Shown in pieces: positions 1 to 5,028 of a DNA stretch of 5,028 bases; the stretch's first letter is position 1; each line of letters starts with the position of its first letter. The stretch comes from Thermoplasmata archaeon (GTDB taxonomy: Archaea > Thermoplasmatota > E2 > UBA202 > JdFR-43): NCBI GenBank assembly GCA_021162305.1, contig JAGGYX010000016.1, positions 1 to 5,028 on the forward strand. The letters are read 5' to 3'. The notes beneath the pieces are model-generated. The model ran no database searches. It was given only the letters and a program-made list of their open reading frames with translations, and had not been told where the DNA came from. The translations under genes were made by a program, and so were the position numbers.

Positions 1-196
1 ATATAAATCTTCTAAAATCAAAATCTTCATCTGAGGTGTAGTATTCTCTACGAATTCTTTTTTCATCAAGAAAAAGTTTCTTTTTAGCCAATAAATCTTC
101 TTTTGATGGCCCTATCCTCGCAGCAGCTGTAATATTTGCAGAGCGTTTTACTGCATTTTGGGTAGCAAGATTCCTAATTACTTCCTCAAATTTCAT
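1..196 (-). CDS. Unrecognised protein, N-terminal 65 residues (runs off the window)
   Basis: On the minus strand an open frame begins with ATG at 196-194 and stays open to base 1, giving 65 residues and no stop. An in-frame TAG at 220-218 lies upstream with no other ATG, GTG or TTG between, so this is the first possible usual start. The reading begins MKFEEVIRNLATQ and is highly charged: about 15 Lys/Arg and 11 Asp/Glu. It has a helix-like first half, a basic middle (AKKKLFLDEKRIRR) and an acidic, aromatic stretch (SDEDFDF). No signal peptide, membrane segment or cysteine motif is visible. An AGGA lies a few bases before the ATG and a TATA-like element lies about 32 bases upstream, both supporting a real gene. 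I do not recognise the family. The composition would suit a cytosolic protein that may bind nucleic acid, which is only a guess. Confidence 0.7.
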   Translation of the reverse strand, partial: MKFEEVIRNLATQNAVKRSANITAAARIGPSKEDLLAKKKLFLDEKRIRREYYTSDEDFDFRRFI

Positions 197-223
197 ATTT
201 TTCCTAATATATATTGGCTATCG

Positions 224-233
224 TTTTATAAAA
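224..233 (-). promoter_or_regulatory. Probable archaeal TATA box for the minus-strand gene
   Basis: The perfect palindrome TTTTATAAAA is centred about 32 bases upstream of the ATG at 196. With the usual archaeal spacing of about 25 bases to the transcription start, the mRNA would begin near 202-205 and carry a leader of only several bases. Being palindromic, the box gives no direction by itself. Direction is inferred from the flanking gene. Confidence 0.45.
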
Positions 234-281
234 TTATACATATCATCTTCTTTCTGCACCTGTTTTAAAGAAAGTATAATA

Positions 282-293
282 AACTATATGATA
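282..293 (+). promoter_or_regulatory. Probable TATA box of the tRNA-Ala/tRNA-Pro unit
   Basis: The AT-rich element AACTATATGATA is centred about 32 bases before the mature tRNA-Ala 5' end at 320. It would place the transcription start around 312, leaving a short 5' leader for RNase P to remove. A second candidate, AAGTATAATAAA at 272-283, lies ten bases further upstream and cannot be excluded. Confidence 0.45.
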
Positions 294-298
294 TTTGC

Positions 299-318
299 AT
301 TCCATATAAAAATGGAAT
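299..318. repeat. Perfect 7-bp inverted repeat just before tRNA-Ala
   Basis: ATTCCAT (299-305) and ATGGAAT (312-318) are exact reverse complements separated by the six bases ATAAAA. The right arm ends one base before the tRNA-Ala 5' end at 320. It lies where the transcription start or pre-tRNA leader should be, so it could be a binding site for a dimeric regulator, a leader hairpin, or chance in AT-rich sequence. The seven-base stem contains only two G-C pairs, so a weak hairpin is expected. Confidence 0.4.
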
Positions 319-319
319 A

Positions 320-391
320 GGGCCGGTAGATCAGGGGAAGATCGCTTGCTTCGCGAGCAAGAGGTCGCGGGTTCAAATCCCGCCCGGTCCA
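320..391 (+). tRNA. tRNA-Ala (anticodon CGC)
   Basis: A 72-nt cloverleaf folds completely. The acceptor stem is 320-326 with 384-390 and the D stem is GATC/GATC (329-332, 340-343). The anticodon stem is CTTGC/GCAAG (345-349, 357-361) with loop TTCGCGA. The variable loop has five bases. The T stem is GCGGG/CCCGC (367-371, 379-383) with the loop TTCAAAT. The anticodon at 352-354 is CGC, which reads the alanine codon GCG. The third acceptor pair is G-U (G322 with T388), the universal identity signal for alanyl-tRNA synthetase, and the discriminator is A391. CCA is not encoded and must be added after processing. It was probably transcribed together with the tRNA-Pro that begins two bases downstream. 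Confidence 0.97.
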
Positions 392-393
392 TT

Positions 394-466
394 GGGCCCG
401 TGGGGTAGCTTGGCATCCTTCCAGCTTGGGGTGCTGGTAACCCGAGTTCAAATCTCGGCGGGCCCA
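394..466 (+). tRNA. tRNA-Pro (anticodon GGG)
   Basis: A 73-nt cloverleaf is visible. The acceptor stem GGGCCCG/CGGGCCC (394-400, 459-465) pairs perfectly. The D arm is 403-419, with G-U at its base and a T·T mismatch at its top, as is common in proline tRNAs. The anticodon stem is CCAGC/GCTGG (421-425, 433-437) with loop TTGGGGT. The variable loop is the short TAAC. The T stem is CCGAG/CTCGG (442-446, 454-458) with loop TTCAAAT. The anticodon at 428-430 is GGG, reading the proline codons CCC and CCU. The discriminator is A466 and CCA is not encoded. There is no intron. Only two bases (TT) separate it from tRNA-Ala, and an oligo-T run follows eight bases downstream. Confidence 0.96.
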
Positions 467-473
467 TCCAAAA

Positions 474-479
474 TTTTTT
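474..479 (+). terminator. Oligo-T terminator of the tRNA unit
   Basis: Six T residues start eight bases after the tRNA-Pro 3' end. Archaeal RNA polymerase terminates at such runs without needing a hairpin. The run leads directly into the TATA box of the next gene. Confidence 0.55.
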
Positions 480-485
480 ATATAT
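477..485 (+). promoter_or_regulatory. TATA box of the lipoprotein gene
   Basis: TTTATATAT is a close match to the archaeal TATA consensus and is centred about 22 bases before the ATG at 503. Transcription would then begin at or within a few bases of the start codon. No Shine-Dalgarno is seen, which agrees with a leaderless mRNA. Confidence 0.6.
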
Positions 486-502
486 GCTTCAATTAGGCAA
501 TA

Positions 503-967
503 ATGAAAAAAGTTGGAATTGTAGCCATAGCAGGGATTTTTCTGCTGCTTGGCTGTGTCGGGAATAACGCTGCCAAAACATTTACAATGAGCATGGATGA
601 AGTTTTGCAGGATAGGGAAGTTAATATGACAGGGCAAACATATTATTCAGGTTTCAAAACCTTAGATGACGGAGATACTTTGATAATAGAAGATAAAATA
701 TGGAACATGACTTACAATAGCCAGTATGATGCCACGATGGTTTTATTTTCCTCAAACAATAGTCAGGGTTTGATTTTTTCTGGAAATATAACAAATAAAT
801 TCCGTGACGGAGAGAATGTAAAAGTAAAGTTACACATAATAGAAGATAAATTTGATTATAGCTATCAAGGACAAACATGGAAAATAGATGTTGAATATTA
901 TAAAGAGGGATGGGACATGACAAATCACACTGCAAAATATCTTCCAGCAAATGTAATCTCAGCATAA
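503..967 (+). CDS. Small predicted secreted lipoprotein, function unknown
   Basis: The 154-residue product starts with a clear lipoprotein signal: Lys2-Lys3, a hydrophobic stretch at residues 4-16 and the lipobox L15-L16-G17-C18. Cys18 would be the lipid-anchored N-terminus of the mature protein, placing about 137 residues outside the membrane. There is no other cysteine and no further membrane segment. The mature part alternates polar and hydrophobic residues like a small beta protein. The order GDTLIIEDK, then GLIFSGNITNKF, then DGENVKVKLHII resembles an OB-fold barrel, but this is tentative. Five N-X-S/T sequons (Asn41, 68, 85, 95, 141) suit AglB-type glycosylation on the outer face. The ATG is supported by the signal peptide directly after it and by a TATA box at leaderless spacing. 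It is probably monocistronic, since a new TATA box precedes the next gene. I do not recognise the family. Confidence 0.88.
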   Translation: MKKVGIVAIAGIFLLLGCVGNNAAKTFTMSMDEVLQDREVNMTGQTYYSGFKTLDDGDTLIIEDKIWNMTYNSQYDATMVLFSSNNSQGLIFSGNITNKFRDGENVKVKLHIIEDKFDYSYQGQTWKIDVEYYKEGWDMTNHTAKYLPANVISA

Positions 968-1003
968 AAATCCATTAAAAATTTCATACAATTATTCATA
1001 ACA

Positions 1004-1012
1004 TTTATATTT
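1004..1012 (+). promoter_or_regulatory. TATA box of the zinc-finger/gyrB/gyrA operon
   Basis: TTTATATTT lies in the 63-bp gap after the lipoprotein stop. Its centre is about 23-24 bases before the GTG at 1031, nearly the same spacing as in the lipoprotein gene upstream, and about 32 bases before the alternative ATG at 1040. It is the only good promoter seen before gyrB, so it probably drives all three genes. Confidence 0.55.
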
Positions 1013-1030
1013 GCTCCAGTATTCATTAAT

Positions 1031-1291
1031 GTGGTTACGATGGATGAGGAGCTTGCCAAGGAGAGAATAAGAAATTTGCTCACGCCCGAAATAGCAGTTT
1101 GCAAACCATGCAGAGAGAAATATAATGAGCTTGCTTCATGCAGTATATGCGGCAAAAATTTACTTGACCCAAATTATAAAGGACTGGTTTATGAATGCCC
1201 AATATGTGGCAAATTATTTTGCGAAGAATGCTGGAATAAGATGGAAGCAGGAGAGATAACTCACCATCATGAAGAGAAAGTTTTCAAATAA
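1031..1291 (+). CDS. Small eight-cysteine zinc-finger protein, first gene of the gyrase operon
   Basis: The 86-residue protein has four CxxC pairs: Cys24/27, Cys37/40, Cys56/59 and Cys64/67. The last two form [13 protein letters not shown], a treble-clef or RING-like signature, and HHH follows at 78-80. Eight cysteines can hold two zinc ions, either as two separate knuckles or as a RING/FYVE-type cross-brace. Residues 1-23 look helical and charged, with no signal peptide, so the protein is cytosolic. The start is uncertain. GTG at 1031 sits at leaderless distance from the TATA box, while an in-frame ATG at 1040 would drop three residues and leave a leader of about nine bases. Its TAA shares one base with the gyrB ATG (TAATG), implying translational coupling. 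The role is unknown. Candidates include a gyrase-associated protein, a regulator of the operon, or an unrelated passenger. Confidence 0.85.
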   Translation: MVTMDEELAKERIRNLLTPEIAVCKPCREKYNELASCSICGKNLLDPNYKGLVYECPICGKLFCEECWNKMEAGEITHHHEEKVFK

Positions 1292-3177
1292 TGTTTTTTA
1301 AAATGAGCGACGAATATAGTGTTGATAAGATTAAAGTACTCGAGGGATTAGAGGCAGTTAGGAAAAGACCTGCAATGTACATTGGCTCCACTGATGAAAA
1401 AGGATTGCATCATTTGATAGAAGAAGTTGTTGACAATTCTGTTGATGAAGCTTTAGCTGGCTTTTGTGATAGAATAGAAGTTATAATAAATGAAGATGGA
1501 AGCATAACCATAAATGATAATGGGCGTGGCATTCCTGTTGAGATTCATAAGGAATATGGTATATCTGGCGTTGAAGTGGTGATGACGAAGCTCCATGCAG
1601 GTGGAAAATTTGATAAAGGAGCATATAAGGTGGCGGGCGGGCTGCATGGCGTCGGCGTTAGCGTTGTAAACGCCTTATCAGAATGGCTTGAAGTAGAAGT
1701 TAGAAGGAATGGGAAGATTTTCAGGCAGAGGTATGAGAAGGGGAAGCCAGTTACAAAGCTTGAAATTGTTGGTTCCGCCGCTGACACTGGAACGAAGGTG
1801 ACTTTTTATCCTGATAAAGAGATATTTGGAAATAAGCAATTCGACTATTATGTTATAAGGAAAAGGTTGCAGGAGCTTGCATTTTTAAATAAAGGCTTGG
1901 AAATAAGGTTCATTGATAAAAGAAATGGAAAAGAAGATGTTTTCATATATGAGGGGGGCATAGCAGAATTTGTTGAGCATATAAATAGGAATAAAACGCC
2001 ATTGCATAATGTTATATATTTTGAAGGGGAGCGGGAAGGCGTAAAAGTAGAGGTTGCCATTCAATATACAGACGGATATGTTGAAAATGTTTATACTTTC
2101 GTGAATAATATAAATACGAGAGAAGGAGGAACTCATCTGTCAGGCTTTAAATCTGCTTTGACAAGAGCTTTAAACGAGTATGGCAGGAAAAATCTCTTTA
2201 AGGGGGACGAGAATTTAAGTGGCGAGGATGTAAGAGAGGGCTTGACAGCCATAATTTCATGCAAGGTTCCAAATCCACAGTTTGAAGGGCAAACAAAAAC
2301 AAAGCTTGGCAATAGCGAGGTTAAGGGAATAGTGGAGAACATTGTTTATGACAGCCTGTCTCAATATCTTGAAGAAAATCCAAATGTTGCAAGGAAAGTA
2401 ATAGAAAAAGCTTTGCAGGCTGCAAAAGCAAGAGAGGCGGCAAGAAAGGCAAGAGAGCTAATAAGAAAAAAGAGTTACATTGAATCTCTCTCATTGCCTG
2501 GAAAGCTTGCAGATTGCACATCAAATGAACCAGAAAAATGCGAGTTGTTCATCGTCGAGGGCGATTCTGCTGGTGGAAGTGCAAAACAAGGAAGGAATAG
2601 AAAATATCAGGCAATACTCCCGATAAAAGGAAAAATATTGAACGTCGAGAAGGCAAGCTTTGACAAGCTACTGGAAAATAATGAAATAAAAGCCATAATC
2701 TCTGCCATTGGCACAGGCATAGGAGATGAGTTTGATATAAGAAAGGCAAATTATCATAAAATAATTATAATGACCGATGCCGACGTGGACGGAGCTCACA
2801 TCCGAACCCTGCTGCTGACATTCTTCTTCCGATATATGCGTGGTCTTATTGAGAATGGTTATGTCTACATAGCTCAGCCACCATTATACAGAATCAAAAA
2901 AGGAAAGAAGGAATATTATGCTTATAGCGATGAGGAAATGCGCAGCATCGCAGGCGACGGCGCAGTCATTCAGCGATATAAGGGCTTGGGGGAAATGAAT
3001 CCAGAGCAGCTTTGGGAGACGACAATGAATCCTGAGAAAAGAATATTGAAGAGGGTGGAGATAGAGGACGCCATAGAAGCAGATGAGCTTTTCACAATCC
3101 TTATGGGGAAAAATGTTGAAGAGCGTAGAAAATTCATTCAAAAACATGCAAAGGAGGTAAAGAACCTTGATATCTGA
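1291..3177 (+). CDS. gyrB: DNA gyrase subunit B (ATPase and TOPRIM subunit)
   Basis: This is the complete 628-residue ATPase subunit of type IIA topoisomerase; with GyrA it uses ATP to add negative supercoils. The GHKL ATPase domain occupies about residues 1-220, with catalytic Glu45, Mg-binding Asn49, Asp76 and Arg79-Gly80-Ile81-Pro82, and the glycine-rich lid GGLHGVG at 116-122. A transducer domain follows to about 395, with the QTK loop at 334-336 contacting ATP. The TOPRIM domain has EGDSAGG from Glu423 and the metal triad Asp496, Asp498, Asp500. [10 protein letters not shown] at 561-570 marks the C-terminal part. It is the short form, lacking the roughly 170-residue insert of E. coli GyrB. 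Arg139, equivalent to the E. coli novobiocin contact Arg136, is kept. The ATG at 1291 overlaps the previous stop. An ATG at 1303 ([11 protein letters not shown]) matches usual GyrB N-termini slightly better and is the alternative. The sequence is of bacterial type, consistent with the accepted view that archaeal gyrase came from bacteria. Confidence 0.98.
   Translation: MFFKMSDEYSVDKIKVLEGLEAVRKRPAMYIGSTDEKGLHHLIEEVVDNSVDEALAGFCDRIEVIINEDGSITINDNGRGIPVEIHKEYGISGVEVVMTKLHAGGKFDKGAYKVAGGLHGVGVSVVNALSEWLEVEVRRNGKIFRQRYEKGKPVTKLEIVGSAADTGTKVTFYPDKEIFGNKQFDYYVIRKRLQELAFLNKGLEIRFIDKRNGKEDVFIYEGGIAEFVEHINRNKTPLHNVIYFEGEREGVKVEVAIQYTDGYVENVYTFVNNINTREGGTHLSGFKSALTRALNEYGRKNLFKGDENLSGEDVREGLTAIISCKVPNPQFEGQTKTKLGNSEVKGIVENIVYDSLSQYLEENPNVARKVIEKALQAAKAREAARKARELIRKKSYIESLSLPGKLADCTSNEPEKCELFIVEGDSAGGSAKQGRNRKYQAILPIKGKILNVEKASFDKLLENNEIKAIISAIGTGIGDEFDIRKANYHKIIIMTDADVDGAHIRTLLLTFFFRYMRGLIENGYVYIAQPPLYRIKKGKKEYYAYSDEEMRSIAGDGAVIQRYKGLGEMNPEQLWETTMNPEKRILKRVEIEDAIEADELFTILMGKNVEERRKFIQKHAKEVKNLDI
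3153..3158 (+). promoter_or_regulatory. Strong Shine-Dalgarno that sets the gyrA TTG start
   Basis: GGAGGT (within AAGGAGGT) sits inside the last codons of gyrB, eight bases before the TTG at 3167. It is the best ribosome-binding site in the window. It supports initiation at the non-ATG codon and agrees with internal operon genes using Shine-Dalgarno pairing while first genes look leaderless. Confidence 0.85.
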
Positions 3178-5028
3178 TAGAATTATAATCCGTCCCATAG
3201 AAGAGGAAATGAAATCTTCTTATCTCGACTATTCAATGAGTGTAATTGTAGGAAGAGCACTGCCTGATGTGAGAGATGGTTTGAAGCCAGTCCATCGTCG
3301 CATATTATATGCAATGAATGAAATGGGCTTGCATTATAATAAGCCACATCGCAAGTCTGCAAGGGTGGTTGGTGAGGTTTTGGGAAAATATCATCCTCAC
3401 GGCGATGCAGCAGTTTATGATGCGTTGGTAAGAATGGCTCAGCCATTTTCCATGCGTTATTGCCTCATCGATGGCCAGGGAAATTTTGGGAGTATCGATG
3501 GCGACAGCCCTGCTGCCATGCGTTATACAGAGGCGAGGCTAAGCAAAATAAGTCAGGAATTGCTTAAAGATATTGATAAAGAGACGGTGGAATGGCGTGA
3601 TAATTTTGATGGTACACTTAAAGAGCCTGTTTTTTTGCCATCTTTACTTCCAAATCTGCTTTTAAATGGTTCGACTGGCATAGCTGTTGGCATGTCCACC
3701 AATATGGCTCCTCATAATTTAAAAGAGGTTGTAGATGCCATAATTGCAACAATTGATGAGCCAGATATAACAACAAAAGAACTCATGAATTACATTAAAG
3801 GACCAGATTTTCCAACTGGCGGAATAATTTATGGAAGAGGAGATATATACAGGGCTTATGAAACGGGACGGGGATTGATAAAGGTTAGGGCGAAGATGCA
3901 TTTTGAAGGAAATGATATTGTTGTAACAGAATTGCCATATATGGTGAATAAGGCAGAGGTGATAAAGCACATTGCTGATTTGGTTAGAAAGGATGTTATC
4001 AAAGGAATAGCTGATTTGAGAGATGAATCAGATAGGAAAGGAATAAGAATATTTATTAAATTGAAAAAAGAAGCAGTGCCAGAGATTGTTCAAAATCAAT
4101 TATTCAAGCATACGCAGCTTGAAACAACATTTGGCATTTTAAATATTGCTCTTGTAAATGGCGAGCCAAAACTGCTTACACTCAAGGATTTGATAAATGA
4201 ATATATAAAGCATAGAAGGCTCATCATAAGGAGAAGAAGCCAGTATGAGCTGAAAAAAGCAAAGGAAAGAAAACATATTCTGGATGGATTTATAGTTGCA
4301 TTGCAAAACATTGATGAAGTTATTAATTTAATAAGAAAATCAAGAGATGCAAAAGAGGCAAAAGAAAAGCTTATACAAGCCTTCAATTTTTCAGAAGAAC
4401 AAGCCAAAGAAATTTTGGCAATGCGTTTACATAGCCTGACGAGTATGGAAAGAGAAGCTTTAGAAAATGAAAGGAAGGAAAAGTTAAAAGAAATAGAAAA
4501 ACTTGAGAAAATTTTGCAAAGCGAAGAGGAAATAAACAGAATAATAAAAGAAGAATTACTCTATTTAAAAGAAACTTATGGAGATGAGAGAAGGACGGAG
4601 ATAAGAGAGGCAAAGGTTGAAATGGATATCGAGGATTTAATACAGGAAGAAGATGTTGTAATAATTTTGACCAATGGAGGCTACATTAAAAGGCTTTCAA
4701 TAGATGAATACAGAAGCCAGAGAAGAGGGGGAAAGGGCATGATAGCAATGAAAATGAAGGAAGAAGACACAATATATAAAATTGTTAAAGCATCCACGCA
4801 TGATACAATACTTTTCTTTTCTTCAGATGGCAAAGTTTATTCCAAAAAAGCTTATGAAATCCCGCACGGAAGCAGGCAGAGTAAGGGAAGAGCAATAGTA
4901 AATTTTCTTCCCTCTGGCAACATAGTTGAATTAATTCCCGTAAGCAATTTTGAAGGTAATGTAATATTTGCAACAGAAAATGGAATTGTAAAGAAAAGCA
5001 GGCTGAAACTTTTCTCAAAAATAAGGGC
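3167..5028 (+). CDS. gyrA: DNA gyrase subunit A, C-terminus beyond the window
   Basis: The frame is open from TTG 3167 to the window end, giving 620 residues of a family usually about 800 long. It cuts and religates DNA through Tyr120 (AAMRYTE, paired with Arg119) in the winged-helix domain. That domain also holds [18 protein letters not shown], ending at Asp80, and [10 protein letters not shown]. The tower and a long charged coiled-coil (about 427-478) follow. The DNA-wrapping beta-pinwheel starts near 494 and contains the GyrA box QRRGGKG at 518-524, which separates GyrA from ParC. About 125 residues of the pinwheel are present and the remaining blades are missing. An in-frame TAA at 3158 limits the start. 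TTG gives a normal N-terminus ([21 protein letters not shown]), whereas the first ATG, 3209, would remove conserved residues. It overlaps gyrB by 11 bases. Ala81 occupies the position of E. coli Ser83, the main quinolone contact, while Asp85 (E. coli Asp87) is kept. Confidence 0.97.
   Translation, partial: MISDRIIIRPIEEEMKSSYLDYSMSVIVGRALPDVRDGLKPVHRRILYAMNEMGLHYNKPHRKSARVVGEVLGKYHPHGDAAVYDALVRMAQPFSMRYCLIDGQGNFGSIDGDSPAAMRYTEARLSKISQELLKDIDKETVEWRDNFDGTLKEPVFLPSLLPNLLLNGSTGIAVGMSTNMAPHNLKEVVDAIIATIDEPDITTKELMNYIKGPDFPTGGIIYGRGDIYRAYETGRGLIKVRAKMHFEGNDIVVTELPYMVNKAEVIKHIADLVRKDVIKGIADLRDESDRKGIRIFIKLKKEAVPEIVQNQLFKHTQLETTFGILNIALVNGEPKLLTLKDLINEYIKHRRLIIRRRSQYELKKAKERKHILDGFIVALQNIDEVINLIRKSRDAKEAKEKLIQAFNFSEEQAKEILAMRLHSLTSMEREALENERKEKLKEIEKLEKILQSEEEINRIIKEELLYLKETYGDERRTEIREAKVEMDIEDLIQEEDVVIILTNGGYIKRLSIDEYRSQRRGGKGMIAMKMKEEDTIYKIVKASTHDTILFFSSDGKVYSKKAYEIPHGSRQSKGRAIVNFLPSGNIVELIPVSNFEGNVIFATENGIVKKSRLKLFSKIR

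Noticed and set aside
303..313. CATATAAAAATGG as a possible TATA box for tRNA-Ala
   Set aside because: It would place the transcription start inside the tRNA, around 332. The elements at 272-293 fit the tRNA 5' end better.
243..637. Two minus-strand open frames carrying phrases such as GRDLNPRPLA and GFEPATS
   Set aside because: They run antisense through the two tRNA genes. Peptides of this type are a well-known artefact of translating the complement of tRNAs, and the rest is antisense to the lipoprotein gene. They have no promoter or ribosome site of their own.
1029..1070. Out-of-frame ATG at 1029 next to the zinc-finger start
   Set aside because: It opens a frame of only about a dozen codons overlapping the zinc-finger gene and has no conserved content. 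It is probably coincidental, though a leaderless mRNA starting there could in principle use it.
654..1155. Minus-strand open frames opposite the lipoprotein and zinc-finger genes
   Set aside because: They lie antisense to plus-strand genes with clear motifs (lipobox, CxxC pairs) and show no recognisable domain themselves.
1453..3198. Several minus-strand open frames inside gyrB
   Set aside because: All are antisense to a fully conserved gyrB frame, are short, rich in Phe/Ser/Leu as expected from the complement, and match no family.
3183..5018. Minus-strand open frames inside gyrA
   Set aside because: They are shadows of the gyrA coding frame, which is continuous with conserved motifs from 3167 to the window end.
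3167..5028. Topoisomerase IV subunit ParC instead of GyrA
   Set aside because: An intact GyrA box (QRRGGKG, residues 518-524) at the start of the C-terminal domain is the hallmark of gyrase.
1..5028. CRISPR array, insertion sequence or defence system
   Set aside because: No regularly spaced repeats, transposase motifs, terminal inverted repeats or known defence genes are visible. The window is mostly core chromosome.

Overview
The window looks like a chromosomal segment of an AT-rich archaeon. Evidence for Archaea: two tRNA genes with no encoded CCA; TATA-box elements placed so that transcripts would begin at or just before the start codon (leaderless or nearly so); heavy use of AGA/AGG for Arg and ATA for Ile; and a short lipobox-type secreted protein. 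The tRNAs are about 64% G+C in AT-rich surroundings, which hints at a warm habitat. A bacterial-type DNA gyrase in an archaeon of this composition fits a Thermoplasmatota-like (euryarchaeal) lineage best, but that placement is an inference and other gyrase-bearing archaea are not excluded.

Layout: 1-196 is the N-terminal part of an unrecognised minus-strand gene that runs off the window. A divergent promoter region of about 120 bp (197-319) separates it from a tandem tRNA unit, tRNA-Ala(CGC) then tRNA-Pro(GGG), with only two bases between them. An oligo-T terminator just after tRNA-Pro runs directly into the TATA box of a small predicted lipoprotein gene (503-967). After a 63-bp gap with a new TATA box comes a three-gene operon: a small eight-cysteine zinc-finger protein (1031-1291), gyrB (1291-3177, complete) and gyrA (3167 to the window end, C-terminus missing).

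How they work together: GyrB supplies the ATPase and TOPRIM metal site, and GyrA supplies the active-site tyrosine and the DNA-wrapping domain. Together they make the heterotetramer that introduces negative supercoils. The zinc-finger gene overlaps gyrB by one base (TAATG) and gyrB overlaps gyrA by 11 bases. gyrA begins at a TTG preceded by a strong Shine-Dalgarno, so the three products are probably made in a coupled way. The GyrA box QRRGGKG marks the pair as true gyrase rather than topoisomerase IV. The least explained parts are the gyrase-linked zinc-finger protein, the secreted protein with five N-glycosylation sequons, and the truncated minus-strand gene.
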